DNA of 41,417 nt from Candidatus Kapaibacterium sp. (GCA_004292595.1 RDXM01000122.1:1-41417), one strand, 5' to 3'; positions 6,813-16,121 are shown, counted from the stretch's first letter. Program-made: numbers and translations. Notes: generated by a model from the sequence alone, not told the origin.

Positions 6813-8135
6813 TTGGAAACGAACATTCTAACGCTCGACGGCTGCAAACGTGAAATTAAAATCACCCTCGCAGCACACGAACTCGAACCCCACTACGAAC
6901 AAGCCTACCTCCGCGCCCAGCCTGAAATTCAAGTGCAAGGCTTCCGCAAAGGAAAAGTTCCCCTCAACATCATCAAAAAACGCTTCGGCAAGGCTCTGGA
7001 AGCCGATGCCGTCGAGGATATTGCGACCACAGTTTTCCGCGAAGCTCTGGACAGTCAGGACATTCATCCTGTTGGTCAGCCTTCGTTGCAAGACGTTCAG
7101 CGCGAATCCGATGGTAGCATGACGCTGACGATTGGCTATGAAGTATTGCCAGAATTTGAGCTTGCGGAATATCGCAATCTTGACGTGGAAAAATTCACTT
7201 TTCCCGTTACCGAAGAAGATATTGAGAAGGAAATTGAGCGCATCACCGTTGAGCGTTCCGCGCTTGAGGATGCCGAGCAGGTTGAAAACGAAATGTTTTT
7301 CGTAAAAATTCGCTTGAACCCGCTTGATGCTGCGACGGGAATGCCGCTTATCGGCAGCAAAGGCGAGGAACGGAACGTCTTTTTGAAAGGCGAAGCACCT
7401 GGCTCAGAACTCAAAGCCTCGCTCTTGAATACTAAAGTGGGCGATACTTTCCGCTATGCCACAGAAGCCGCAGAAAATCAGCCTCCTCAGGTGATGATGG
7501 CTTCTGTGCAAGAAATTAAGCGCGTTGTGCCGGCGGAGTTCACGAATATTTTTGTGGAAGAATTGACCAATGGTCAAATTGGCTCAACCGAAGAGTTTCG
7601 TGCTGACTTGGAGCGTCAAATTGCGTTTGCTCGTACCAATTCTATCAAAGAGGCAATGCAGAATCAAGTCGTGGATAAGATTTTGTCTGCGCATGATTTT
7701 ATTCCGCCACAGGGTTTGATTCAGGAAGTTGTTTCCAATATGTTGCAACAAGATATGCAGCGTATGCCAGACAAAAAACTTCCGAAAGATTTTGATATCC
7801 GCCGCTATGTTGCTTCTGCAACGCCAATGGCTGCGAACACCGCAAAATGGATGATTATTCGTGAGCGCATTGTTGAGCGTGAAAACATCGAAGTTACAAG
7901 CGAAGATATGGATGCGTATATTGATGAAATGCTTCGCGGTATGGGCTTGGGCGAGAATTTACCGACGGAAAACGTTGAGTATTTCCGCTCTGCCTTTGCC
8001 AATGATGAAACGGTGAAAAGCCGCCTTCTTCACGATAAAGTGCTGAATACTATTTTGGATTACGCCGTTATCACGGAAAAAGACTACAAAGAAGTTCTCG
8101 CCGAGCGCGAAGCCGAACAGCTTGCAGGCGCGTAA
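6813..8135 (+). CDS. tig: Trigger factor (ribosome-associated chaperone, PPIase)
   Basis: Trigger factor binds at the ribosome tunnel exit and holds nascent chains. The ribosome-binding signature GFRKGKVP is present about 45 residues in, followed by IIKKRFG. The middle region (about residues 145-235) corresponds to the FKBP-like PPIase domain and the rest to the helical C-terminal arms (EELTNGQIGSTEEFRADLERQI and on). The length of about 440 is typical. The frame extends to TTG 6777, but that adds a hydrophobic stretch right behind the tRNA. TTG 6813 gives METNILTLDGCKREIKI, which matches family N-termini better, though it lacks a clear ribosome-binding site. clpP and clpX follow, the conserved tig-clpP-clpX order. 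Confidence 0.95.
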   Translation: METNILTLDGCKREIKITLAAHELEPHYEQAYLRAQPEIQVQGFRKGKVPLNIIKKRFGKALEADAVEDIATTVFREALDSQDIHPVGQPSLQDVQRESDGSMTLTIGYEVLPEFELAEYRNLDVEKFTFPVTEEDIEKEIERITVERSALEDAEQVENEMFFVKIRLNPLDAATGMPLIGSKGEERNVFLKGEAPGSELKASLLNTKVGDTFRYATEAAENQPPQVMMASVQEIKRVVPAEFTNIFVEELTNGQIGSTEEFRADLERQIAFARTNSIKEAMQNQVVDKILSAHDFIPPQGLIQEVVSNMLQQDMQRMPDKKLPKDFDIRRYVASATPMAANTAKWMIIRERIVERENIEVTSEDMDAYIDEMLRGMGLGENLPTENVEYFRSAFANDETVKSRLLHDKVLNTILDYAVITEKDYKEVLAEREAEQLAGA

Positions 8136-8191
8136 ATACGCCATTTGTACAATGTTGAATGATAACAGTTTGTGAAAATGTTTAAAAATAC

Positions 8192-8215
8192 TGTGTTTGA
8201 ACACAAAATTTTTTT
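8192..8215 (+). terminator. Weak terminator-like hairpin after tig
   Basis: TGTGT (8192-8196) and ACACA (8201-8205) enclose TTGA, followed by AAA and seven T residues (8209-8215). The stem is short and AT-rich, so the call is tentative. It would separate tig from clpP. Confidence 0.35.
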
Positions 8216-8234
8216 CACATTTCTCCGTTATTTG

Positions 8235-8264
8235 TTGCAATAAAGATAGGATTTGTACGATAAT
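8235..8264 (+). promoter_or_regulatory. clpP: Candidate promoter for clpP
   Basis: TTGCAA (8235-8240), an 18-base spacer and GATAAT (8259-8264) resemble a sigma-70-type -35/-10 pair, about 90 bases upstream of the clpP start. The match is based on sequence only. Confidence 0.35.
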
Positions 8265-8353
8265 TTAAGTATTATCACAGGAAAAATATCTGTGTTGAAA
8301 CGCAAATCTTATTTTCACAACATTTACAAAATTACTTCACCAAAGGTATAGCT

Positions 8354-9013
8354 ATGATTCACACCATTCAAAGCATTTACGACAACCATACTGACGAGAT
8401 TACGAATCAGTTAGTTCCTATCGTTGTCGAGCAGACCAGTCGCGGTGAGCGGTCGTATGATATTTTCTCGCGTTTGCTGAAGGAAAATATCATCCTTTTG
8501 AATACCCCGATTGAAGACGGAATTGCGGGATTGATTGTCGCACAGCTTCTTTTTTGCGCAAGCGAAGACCCGAAAAAAGATATTGTTTTGTACATCAATT
8601 CTCCTGGCGGCAGCGTAACGTCTGGCTTGGCGATTTACGATACGATGCAATTTATTCGCCCCGATGTTTCCACGATTTGCGTTGGTATGGCGGCTTCGAT
8701 GGCGCAAGTTCTCTTGTGCGCTGGTGCGAAAGGGAAGCGATATGCCTTGCCGCATTCGCGTATTATGATGCACCAGCCAAGCGGCGGCTCGCAAGGAACG
8801 CTGGCGGACATTGAAATCTACACCAAAGAAATGGTGCGGATGCGCGACCAACTCTATGGCATTATCGCAAAGCATACCGAAAAAGAAGTTGAGCAAATCA
8901 AAGCAGACGCTGACCGCGATAAGTGGATGAGTTCTGCTGAGGCTCAGGCATATGGTATGATTGATAAAGTTATGGAACGCAGCGAGGCTCTTTCCACTGA
9001 GGTAAAAGCCTAA
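8354..9013 (+). CDS. clpP: ATP-dependent Clp protease, proteolytic subunit
   Basis: ClpP forms the two-ring serine protease chamber fed by ClpX. This 219-residue protein has the catalytic triad at S115 (GMAASMAQV), H140 (MMHQPSGG) and D189 (DADRDKWMS), with the same spacings as E. coli ClpP. The oxyanion region SPGGSV (residues 83-88) is intact. The N-terminus is about ten residues longer than most mature ClpPs, which fits a cleaved propeptide. AAAGG lies nine bases before ATG 8354. One oddity is Ala-Gln after SM in the nucleophile motif, where Gly-Ala is usual. A strong terminator follows, so clpX is transcribed at least partly on its own. Confidence 0.97.
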   Translation: MIHTIQSIYDNHTDEITNQLVPIVVEQTSRGERSYDIFSRLLKENIILLNTPIEDGIAGLIVAQLLFCASEDPKKDIVLYINSPGGSVTSGLAIYDTMQFIRPDVSTICVGMAASMAQVLLCAGAKGKRYALPHSRIMMHQPSGGSQGTLADIEIYTKEMVRMRDQLYGIIAKHTEKEVEQIKADADRDKWMSSAEAQAYGMIDKVMERSEALSTEVKA

Positions 9014-9064
9014 GGTCTCGCTTCTGTTTTGCTGAAAAATATTTTGGATTGAAAATACTTACTA

Positions 9065-9110
9065 CCCGCGTAAAACCTTGTTTGCAAGACTTACGCGGGT
9101 TTATTTCTTT
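9065..9110 (+). terminator. Rho-independent terminator after clpP
   Basis: CCCGCGTAA (9065-9073) pairs perfectly with TTACGCGGG (9091-9099), followed by TTTATTTCTTTT. It separates clpP from clpX. Confidence 0.85.
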
Positions 9111-9142
9111 TATTCGATTGATTTCATCGCTCACTTTCTTTT

Positions 9143-10426
9143 ATGGCAAACAACCAATTTATGCAGACTGAGGATATTCACTGCTCTTTTTGCGGTCGCT
9201 CGTCGAGCGATGTAACCAGCATGATTGCTGGTCCAGGCGTATTTATTTGCGATATTTGCATTCAAAATTCTGTTGAAATTTTGCGCAAAAATGCAAATCC
9301 ATTTCCGCCGTCGCAAACTCGTAGCACGATGCGTGATTTTTCCTTGCTCAAACCCTCCGAACTCAAACGCGCTCTCGACCAATACGTCGTTGGGCAAGAC
9401 CACGCAAAGGAAGCGTTGTCGGTTGCGGTGTACAATCATTACAAACGAATGCAATCGCAGTCGCTGGTTGGTTCGCTTGAAGAAGTTGAGATTGAGAAAA
9501 GTAATATCTTGCTGCTCGGACCAACCGGGACAGGAAAGACGCTGCTTGCACAAACGCTTGCCCGCATTCTCGACGTGCCGCTCACGATTGCCGACGCAAC
9601 GACGCTGACCGAAGCTGGCTACGTTGGCGACGACGTAGAAAGCGTTTTGTCGCAGTTGCTCCAAAATTCGGAGTTCGATGTGGAGCGTGCCGAGCGCGGT
9701 ATTGTCTATATTGATGAAATTGATAAAATTTGTCGCAAGGGCGATTCGCCGAATATCACACGCGATGTGTCGGGCGAGGGTGTGCAGCAGGGCTTGTTGA
9801 AGATGTTGGAGGGAACAGTTGCTGGCGTTCCACCGCGCGGCGGACGCAAACACCCTGAGCAGCCGCTTGTGAACATCAATACGCGAAACATTCTGTTTAT
9901 CTGCGGTGGTGCATTCGATGGCTTAGAGCGCATCATTGCTCGTCGCTTGCGCACTTCGACGATTGGCTTTAATTCGGAAGAGCAAATGCACGTGGAAGCC
10001 GATGTTGCTCTGTTCCCGCGCGTAGAACCCGAAGACCTGCTCAAATATGGCTTCATTCCTGAGTTTATCGGGCGCGTACCGATTATTACGGCACTGGAGC
10101 CGCTTTCCGATGAAGCCATGCTCGACATTCTTCTTTCGCCGAAAAACGCCCTCGTGAAGCAATACCAAAAGCTCTTTTTGATGGAAGGGATTGAATTGGA
10201 ATTCCGTACCGACGCGCTGTTGCTCGTTGTCGAGAAAGCAAAAAAGCGGAAAACAGGTGCGCGTGGATTGCGCAGTATTTTGGAAGAAGCAATGCTGCCG
10301 GTGATGTACAAAATTCCCGACATGAAAAATGTACGGAAATGTATTATCACAAAAGCAGTTGTCGAAGACAAACACGAGCCAGAATATGTTTTGGCATTAG
10401 ATGAGCATTTACGAAAAACGGCGTAA
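9143..10426 (+). CDS. clpX: Clp protease ATP-binding subunit ClpX
   Basis: ClpX is the AAA+ unfoldase that recognises tagged substrates and feeds ClpP. In this 427-residue protein the N-terminal zinc-binding domain has the four cysteines CSFCG and CDIC (residues 14-17 and 38-41). Walker A is GPTGTGKT, Walker B is IVYIDEIDKI, and the pore and sensor regions (GYVGDD, FIPEFIGRVP, GARGLRSILEEAMLPVMY) are in place. ATG 9143 starts MANNQFMQTEDIHC, a normal lead into the zinc finger. It lies 130 bases after clpP with a terminator between them. Confidence 0.97.
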   Translation: MANNQFMQTEDIHCSFCGRSSSDVTSMIAGPGVFICDICIQNSVEILRKNANPFPPSQTRSTMRDFSLLKPSELKRALDQYVVGQDHAKEALSVAVYNHYKRMQSQSLVGSLEEVEIEKSNILLLGPTGTGKTLLAQTLARILDVPLTIADATTLTEAGYVGDDVESVLSQLLQNSEFDVERAERGIVYIDEIDKICRKGDSPNITRDVSGEGVQQGLLKMLEGTVAGVPPRGGRKHPEQPLVNINTRNILFICGGAFDGLERIIARRLRTSTIGFNSEEQMHVEADVALFPRVEPEDLLKYGFIPEFIGRVPIITALEPLSDEAMLDILLSPKNALVKQYQKLFLMEGIELEFRTDALLLVVEKAKKRKTGARGLRSILEEAMLPVMYKIPDMKNVRKCIITKAVVEDKHEPEYVLALDEHLRKTA

Positions 10427-10625
10427 CGAGGAGAGATTTTTGTGGTACGTGATACCTTCAAAACTCAACTCTAGGAATGTTCTGGTGTTTTTGTGGCACA
10501 AATGCTTATTCATGGAGGTTATTCGGTTGATGTGTAAGCATTTGTGCAGCCCAGCACACCATTCGTGGCGTTCCGATAAATTTTTTTTGAATTTTGTTCC
10601 CCTTTTGCTCACCTTTCCTCGCATC

Positions 10626-11729
10626 ATGCAACCTATCCCTTTTCTCGACCTCAAAGCTATCAATCTTGCTCACCAAGCCGCTCTGCAAGCCGCTTTTACG
10701 GAAGTCTTGCACAGTGGTTGGTTTATTTTGGGCAATAACGTTACAAAATTTGAAGAAGAATACGCGAAATTTTCTGGCACACAGCACGCAATCGGCGTTG
10801 CAAACGGCTTGGATGCGCTGCACATTGCACTGAAAGTGTTGGGAATTGGTGCGGGTGATGAGGTGATTGTTCCATCGAATACCTACATTGCAACTACGCT
10901 CACGACATCATTTGTCGGCGCAACGCCTGTTCCTGTCGAGCCTCGCGCTGCGACGTACAACATCAATCCCGACCTCATTGAAGCTGCGATTACGCCGCGC
11001 ACCAAAGCAATTATGCCGGTGCATCTTTACGGACAAGCGGCAGAAATGGATGCGATTATGGCGATTGCAAACAAGCACGGAATTCACGTGATTGAAGATA
11101 ATGCTCAGGCGCAAGGCGCGTTCTACAATGGTCGCCCGACGGGAAGTTTTGGGGCAATCAACGCAACGAGCTTTTATCCAGGCAAGAATTTGGGCGCACT
11201 TGGCGATGCTGGTGCAATCACCACCGACAGCGCAGATTTCGACAAAAAAGCCCGTTCATGGCGTAATTACGGCTCGCACAAGAAATATTACAACGAAGTG
11301 CTTGGCTTTAATTCCCGCTTGGACGAGCTGCAAGCCGCATTACTCCTCGTGAAACTGCCCTTTTTGTACAACGACAACGCCGAGCGTGAGCGCATTGCCA
11401 GCCTCTACGATGAGCATTTACGCGGTGTTGGAGACATTATCACGCCCGTTGTTGCAGAAAATGCTACGTCGGTGTTTCATCTCTACGTCATTCGCACGAA
11501 AAAGCGCGATGTGTTACAGGAACATCTCACGAAGCATGGTATTGGCACAATGATTCACTATCCCGTGCCACCGCATTTACAAGAAGCGTACAAACACGCT
11601 GCTTGGAAGCAAGGTCAATTCCCGCTTGCAGAGGAAATTGCCGAAACCTGTCTTTCCTTGCCGATATTTCCGATGATGACAAATGCTCAGGTTGAACAGG
11701 TGTGTGCGGCGATTCGTAGCTTTTTCTAA
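10626..11729 (+). CDS. DegT/DnrJ/EryC1/StrS sugar aminotransferase (FdtB/QdtB-like)
   Basis: This PLP enzyme transfers an amino group to a keto nucleotide sugar. The 367-residue protein starts MQPIPFLDLKAIN, the family N-terminus, and has the lysine that holds PLP at K187 in SFYPGKNLGALGDAGA, the aspartate in HVIEDNAQAQGA, and the substrate region GFNSRLDELQAALL. The FYPGKNLGALGDAG version and the C-terminal HYPVPPHLQEAY are typical of dTDP-3-amino-3,6-dideoxyhexose transaminases. A sugar 3,4-ketoisomerase that would make its substrate is encoded at 17252-17698, which supports that role. The frame is open further upstream to 10401, overlapping clpX, but family alignment places the start at ATG 10626. 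The exact sugar is not known. Confidence 0.9.
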   Translation: MQPIPFLDLKAINLAHQAALQAAFTEVLHSGWFILGNNVTKFEEEYAKFSGTQHAIGVANGLDALHIALKVLGIGAGDEVIVPSNTYIATTLTTSFVGATPVPVEPRAATYNINPDLIEAAITPRTKAIMPVHLYGQAAEMDAIMAIANKHGIHVIEDNAQAQGAFYNGRPTGSFGAINATSFYPGKNLGALGDAGAITTDSADFDKKARSWRNYGSHKKYYNEVLGFNSRLDELQAALLLVKLPFLYNDNAERERIASLYDEHLRGVGDIITPVVAENATSVFHLYVIRTKKRDVLQEHLTKHGIGTMIHYPVPPHLQEAYKHAAWKQGQFPLAEEIAETCLSLPIFPMMTNAQVEQVCAAIRSFF

Positions 11730-11752
11730 ATTCTTGTCAATATCTTTGTAAA

Positions 11753-11768
11753 TGTTCCCCGTGAAACA
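11753..11768. other. Probable parS site (one mismatch)
   Basis: TGTTCCCCGTGAAACA matches the ParB-binding consensus TGTTNCACGTGNAACA at all but one fixed position (C for A at position 7). It is intergenic, between the aminotransferase and the catalase-like gene. Confidence 0.6.
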
Positions 11769-11809
11769 AGTTCACAGGATTGCACTCAATTCTCTTTCCC
11801 ACTTTTCCC

Positions 11810-12799
11810 ATGATTGCTATGGCTCATCAACCTTCGACCGATTGGCGCGAAATCACGCAGCCCAATGAAGAACAACGCTATGCGGAATATGCTCGGCAGT
11901 TCTCTGAAATACAAGAACGCAAATCAGCAAAACATGGTAAAGGTCGCGGATTGCATCGTAAGCAAATACTCGGCTTGCCTGCGACGCTTGAGGTGTTGCC
12001 GAACCTTCCCGACCATGCACGGGCAGGGCTTTTCGCCCAAGCAGGAACATATCAAGCATTAGTGCGCCTTTCCAATGGCGGCTCTGCTCACGCACCCGAC
12101 AAAGTGCCGGATATTCGCGGCTTTTCCTTCAAAGTGCTTGGCGTACAAGGCGCATCAGCACTGGGCGGCGAGACTTCTGCACAAGACTTTTTGCTGATTA
12201 ACCGCGAAGTTTTTGGCATGAAAGGAAGCGCGGAATTTGCTGGCTTGGTGAAAGCTGCCGAAGGCGGTCCGTCGGGGCTGCTGAAACATTTTATCCGTCA
12301 AAATGGCTTCTTTGCTGGCTTCAAGAAAATCAAGGAATTGCAAGGCTCAATGGCAAAACCCTTTCACGGCTTTGCGGCACATACTTTCTTCTCTTCTGCG
12401 CCTATTTCATGCGGCAAGTATGCTGTTCGTGTGCGCCTTGTGCCAGAGGCAAGCAATGGTGCGCCCGCCAACTCGTCTGAGGATTGGTCGGCAGATGTCA
12501 TCCAGCGTTTGGAGAAATCTTCACTTTCCTATAACGTGCAAGTGCAGTTTTTTGTCAGCGAAAAGCTCACACCGATTGAGGACGGCTCGGTAAATTGGGA
12601 AGAATCGTTTGCGCCATATTTGACCGTTGCACGCCTCACGATTCCTCATCTCAGCGAATGGGCAACCGAGCGCGATGCAATCCAAACCCGCACCGAACAA
12701 GGTACATTCGACCCGTGGTGCGCCCTTGCCGAACACCGTCCGCTTGGCGACATTATGCGGGCGCGGAAAGTGGTGTATTATCAAAGCCAGAAAAATCGT
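11810..12799 (+). CDS. Catalase-family heme protein (small, SrpA-like)
   Basis: The coding frame runs to the stop codon at 12809-12811 (last coding residue GAV). The protein belongs to the short catalase-related family: YQALVRLSNGGSAHAPDKVP and DIRGFSFKVLGV correspond to the distal heme side, SAQDFLLINREVF to the next conserved block, and RPLGDIMRARKVVYYQS near the C-terminus holds the arginine and tyrosine expected near the proximal heme site. It lacks the N-terminal arm and flavodoxin-like domain of full catalases. Family members are heme peroxidases or catalases of uncertain substrate. No signal peptide is visible, so it is cytoplasmic. ATG 11810 and 11819 are both possible; an upstream TTG (11780) is unlikely. 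hisH follows after 22 bases. Confidence 0.85.
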
Positions 12800-12833
12800 G
12801 GTGCAGTATAATATTTATTTTGACAGGAATGTT

Positions 12834-13436
12834 ATGAATCTCGCTATTGTTCGCTATAACGCTGGAAATATTCAATCGCTCCTTTACGCGCTGGAACGCT
12901 TGAACATCACGCCAACTCTTTCCGATGACCCAAACGTTTTGCATTCTGCCGATAAAATTATCTTTCCGGGCGTTGGCGAGGCGCGGTCTGCGATGACGTA
13001 TCTTCGTGAGCGTGGGCTGGATGAAGTTATCACAAGTCTCAAGCAACCAGTCTTGGGAATTTGCGTCGGGATGCAGCTTTTATGCGCTTCTTCAGAAGAA
13101 AACGCCACGACGTGCATGGGAGTTTTTTCGGCAACGGTGCGGAAATTCGCGCCCGCGTCAGAGCAAAAACAAGCCTTCAAAGTACCGCAAATTGGGTGGA
13201 ACGAATTGACTGTAACGGAGCAGCATCCTTTATTTGGCAATCTTCCCAAAAAGCCGTTTGTGTATTATGTGCATAGCTACGCCGCCGATTGTGTCCCAGA
13301 AACGATTGCAACAACGGACTATATTGCGCCCTTTAGCGCGGCTCTGCATATGGATAACTTTTATGCTGTGCAGTTTCACCCTGAAAAAAGTAGTGAGGTT
13401 GGGTCGAGAATTTTGCAGAATTTTCTTGAACTTTAG
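12834..13436 (+). CDS. hisH: Imidazole glycerol phosphate synthase, glutaminase subunit
   Basis: HisH releases ammonia from glutamine for HisF in histidine synthesis. The protein is 200 residues, normal for the family. The class I amidotransferase nucleophile is C77 in GICVGMQLL, and the His-Glu pair is in QFHPEKSSEVG near residue 182. PGVG (residues 45-48) forms the oxyanion loop. ATG 12834 is preceded by AGGA. An in-frame upstream extension overlaps the catalase-like gene and is rejected. hisF is not adjacent, which is unusual. Confidence 0.95.
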   Translation: MNLAIVRYNAGNIQSLLYALERLNITPTLSDDPNVLHSADKIIFPGVGEARSAMTYLRERGLDEVITSLKQPVLGICVGMQLLCASSEENATTCMGVFSATVRKFAPASEQKQAFKVPQIGWNELTVTEQHPLFGNLPKKPFVYYVHSYAADCVPETIATTDYIAPFSAALHMDNFYAVQFHPEKSSEVGSRILQNFLEL

Positions 13437-13465
13437 TGTGTAAATGTATGTGAAGCCTTCTTTTG

Positions 13466-13491
13466 AAAAGCCGTCTTTGTACGGCTTTTTT
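13466..13491. terminator. Bidirectional terminator between hisH and thiN
   Basis: AAAAGCCGT (13466-13474) pairs with ACGGCTTTT (13481-13489), giving A-run/T-run flanks on both strands. It lies between two convergent genes, so it can serve both. Confidence 0.8.
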
Positions 13492-13506
13492 ATTGCACTG
13501 TTTTTG

Positions 13507-14187
13507 TTAAGCAATTATGGGCATATACGGCAAGTTCGCTTTCAGAAAAAGGAAGAGTTCTCCTGCGTGAATTTCCAGCCTAACCTTTGGAGCAGTCGCT
13601 CTATTCCTTGCTCCTTCTCGCCTTCCCAGCTCTAATTCTTCATTGTTTAAGTTCCATTCTAAACCTGATGTAGTAAGCCGCACCTTTGGTTGTGGAATGA
13701 GTGAAATCATATCATCTGCTCCAGCATCAAATTGAATGGATTCTCGAACAGAAAAGGCAGTTTTTCCGTTATCAAAAATGGCAAGATTTAGTGCTTGCGT
13801 TGAAGCACTTTCTCGTTTGGTAATGCTCCAATTATTTAGTGTGTGGTCGAGGTCGCCACCGTGTAAACCACAAACAAGAATATTTTTACTCCCTCTCTCT
13901 CGGACGAAAGCAATCGTCTTTTCGTAATCGGTCGAATTTTGGTCACTTACTTCATGGATAATAATTCCTTTTTGTTCTCGCCAGAAGTTAAGCTCCTCAA
14001 AAATGGAGTCCAAATCTCCCACAATATAGCTCGGCGTTATTCCTCGTTCTCGAAGTTTCTTTGCTGCGCCGTCTGCTGCTGCTATGGGAATGGGGATCAT
14101 TCGCTCAAAAAAAACTTTTTCGGGAACAGTACCATTCAAACAGATAATGACATCGGGAAGGACAAATTGTATTGTTTTGAAGCTCAT
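13507..14187 (-). CDS. thiN: Thiamine pyrophosphokinase
   Basis: This enzyme transfers pyrophosphate from ATP to thiamine to give the cofactor. The N-terminal domain carries AAADGAAKKLRERGITP, then YIVGDLDSI and DQNSTDYEKTIAFV, the three metal- and substrate-binding motifs of the family (the D-x-D-S and T-D-x-E-K blocks). HGGDLDHTLNN continues the active site. Length is 226 residues. GTG 14193 is an alternative start; I prefer ATG 14187. A perfect parS site begins nine bases upstream of this start. The region 13.5-16.3 kb is more AT-rich than its neighbours. Confidence 0.88.
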   Translation of the reverse strand: MSFKTIQFVLPDVIICLNGTVPEKVFFERMIPIPIAAADGAAKKLRERGITPSYIVGDLDSIFEELNFWREQKGIIIHEVSDQNSTDYEKTIAFVRERGSKNILVCGLHGGDLDHTLNNWSITKRESASTQALNLAIFDNGKTAFSVRESIQFDAGADDMISLIPQPKVRLTTSGLEWNLNNEELELGRREGARNRATAPKVRLEIHAGELFLFLKANLPYMPIIA

Positions 14188-14195
14188 AACCACAA

Positions 14196-14211
14196 TGTTT
14201 CACGTGGAACA
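14196..14211. other. parS site (ParB binding), perfect consensus match
   Basis: TGTTTCACGTGGAACA fits TGTTNCACGTGNAACA at every fixed position. It lies directly upstream of thiN, in the gap before the GNAT gene. Confidence 0.88.
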
Positions 14212-14299
14212 TTTACTATCATTGTGTACGTTGTTTATATCATTTCGTGCTTCTGAAGAAGCATACCTACATTTCTATCAGTATATTCTATCATTACAC

Positions 14300-14827
14300 T
14301 CAAAGTACTTTCATCATTAACACTTCGTCAATGTATCCTGTTTCGAGTTTGAGTGCGCGATACTCTACGCCATATTGGATAAAGCCCAAGTCTTCATAAA
14401 ATTTTTGCGCCGAAGAACCAGGCGGCGTAACAGTAATTATCGCTTGTTCACAACCAGCGTCTTGCTTTGCTGCTGTCAAAAGAAGCTCTGCAATGTGCTT
14501 TCCAATTCCATGCTTCCGTGCTGTAGGCTTTACATACATTCCCCAAAGCGTTCCCTTATGCCGACGCTTCACCATATTGTAGGGACATGTAAAGCATCCC
14601 ATTCCAACGAGATTACCTTCAGGTGTAAATGCACCTAAAGCAAAATTAAAGGGATATTTAAGCATTCGTTCAAAATAATGCTCTTTGTCGAGAAGAGGAG
14701 AGGCATTATAGGATGCGTAATCTGGACCGAATGCTTCGGGTTCATTCATCAACGCTTCGGCGCGAAGTTGAACAAACATAGTAAAATCCTCTTCTTCAAG
14801 AGGGCGATAAAGTATTGATGCTTCCAT
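14300..14827 (-). CDS. GNAT-family N-acetyltransferase
   Basis: This 175-residue protein has the GNAT fold signature: LWGMYVKPTARKHGIGKHIAELLL is the acetyl-CoA pyrophosphate loop (motif A, R/Q-x-x-G-x-G/A variant RKHGIGKH), followed by SSAQKFYEDLGFIQYGVEY (motif B). The start segment ILYRPLEEEDFTMFVQLR is typical. The acetyl acceptor is unknown; relatives acetylate amino groups of small molecules or proteins. ATG 14827 (MEASILYRP) fits the fold; an extension to 14896 is possible but less family-like. It is flanked by two parS sites on either side of its neighbourhood. Confidence 0.85.
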   Translation of the reverse strand: MEASILYRPLEEEDFTMFVQLRAEALMNEPEAFGPDYASYNASPLLDKEHYFERMLKYPFNFALGAFTPEGNLVGMGCFTCPYNMVKRRHKGTLWGMYVKPTARKHGIGKHIAELLLTAAKQDAGCEQAIITVTPPGSSAQKFYEDLGFIQYGVEYRALKLETGYIDEVLMMKVL

Positions 14828-14968
14828 AATGTACGTTTTTTCTTTACTAAAATTCTGTTTGTAATGCAAATGTTCGTTTGATGCTTGATGATACATGGGG
14901 CGGCAGTAATAATCTTTCTTGAAACATTATCAGAAAGATGATGTCCTTTCAGGAAGAACAGGCTATCA

Positions 14969-15922
14969 TTACAATGCCCATTCGTGATGACCATCTATCT
15001 GCAACTGTCTGCGCATGGTGAAAAGTCCGCTTTCTATACCCGAAAATCGGATGCCAAACATTGCTTCTGCCTTGAGCGGAATCATACCGCCGCGCATTGG
15101 ACGTAATGCAGCTTGATGTAGCTCTACAGTTGTTATGGGCTGAATAAGGCTTGCATCCTGTTTGAATACTTTGGCAATCATTTGGGCAAAATCATAGCGG
15201 GAACACCAGTCTGCACCGCCAACATGAAACAAACCTTTTGTTCGGGTATGAATTATTTTGTTCGTGAAATATGCTATATCGTCAATCAAAGTCGGATTAG
15301 AAAATTGGTCATTGACCACACCGAAAGGCTTTTTTTCTGTGAGCTTGTTGAGTACCCACATCACAAAGTCTGGTTTCAAAAGATGTGTCGCACCGTACAA
15401 AACATTTGTCCGAATAATAGTCCAATCAATATTTCCGCCAATACACGCATTTTCACCAGCAAGTTTTGTTTTGGCATAATATCCCAGAGGATGCGGCATA
15501 TCGGTTTCAATATACGGTCCATGTACGCCATCGAACACATAATCCGTTGAAAAGTGAATCAAGTGTGCATCCACTAATCGGCACACAGCAACAATATTTT
15601 CTACGCCCGAAACATTTACATTCCACGCAAGTTGCCGCTCGCTTTCAGCTTTATCAACGTTGGTGTAAGCGGCGGTATTTACGATAATATTTGGCTGAAG
15701 CTCTAAGCAATACTCTTTCAATTCCTTCCGATTTGTAAAATCACATCTCGTGCTTGGGGGCATATTATTATCATATTGTGAATGCCCAGAAGTCATAAAA
15801 TACCAATCGGCAATAGACGGCAGACGGCGACAAACACGCCAGAGTGCTTCGGCTATTTTACTGCCAGAGCCGATAATAAGAACCTTAGGTTTTTCCTTTG
15901 GTATAGTGTGAAATGTGTGCAT
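14969..15922 (-). CDS. RmlD-like dTDP-4-dehydrorhamnose reductase / SDR sugar reductase
   Basis: This 317-residue extended SDR has the RmlD layout: NTAAYTNVDKAESE, LIHFSTDYVFDG, and the catalytic YYAKTK motif (Tyr-x-x-x-Lys), ending with the substrate-binding region RPMRGGMIPLKAEAMFG. RmlD enzymes reduce dTDP-4-keto-6-deoxyhexoses with NADPH. The nucleotide loop reads GSGSKIAEAL rather than GxxGxxG, and no rmlA, rmlB or rmlC is in the window, so the substrate may be another keto sugar. Start ATG 15922. It presumably works with the surface sugar genes at 10.6 and 17.2-19.8 kb. Confidence 0.83.
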   Translation of the reverse strand: MHTFHTIPKEKPKVLIIGSGSKIAEALWRVCRRLPSIADWYFMTSGHSQYDNNMPPSTRCDFTNRKELKEYCLELQPNIIVNTAAYTNVDKAESERQLAWNVNVSGVENIVAVCRLVDAHLIHFSTDYVFDGVHGPYIETDMPHPLGYYAKTKLAGENACIGGNIDWTIIRTNVLYGATHLLKPDFVMWVLNKLTEKKPFGVVNDQFSNPTLIDDIAYFTNKIIHTRTKGLFHVGGADWCSRYDFAQMIAKVFKQDASLIQPITTVELHQAALRPMRGGMIPLKAEAMFGIRFSGIESGLFTMRRQLQIDGHHEWAL

Positions 15923-16095
15923 CGCAGTAAATTTAAAGAGTAATCAAAAAGAGTCGTTGAAAAGAGTTAGCAAAAACAATACTCAACGATAAAATACTCA
16001 CTCCATCGCAATAAATCAATACATTTTGCATTGCCCCTCCAATATAAAAATGAAGGCTTTATTCTTCATCGTATATTACCTACTTTTACATCTGA

Positions 16096-16121
16096 AATAA
16101 TGTTCCACGTGGAACATTATT
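16096..16121. other. parS site, perfect 16-mer inside a 26-bp perfect palindrome
   Basis: The core TGTTCCACGTGGAACA (16101-16116) is identical to the ideal symmetric parS sequence, and the symmetry extends five bases on each side. It lies in the 354-base gap between the divergent RmlD-like and SPFH genes. That gap otherwise holds only AT-rich sequence with a short GTAATAAAA direct repeat near 16210, likely promoter DNA. Confidence 0.92.
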
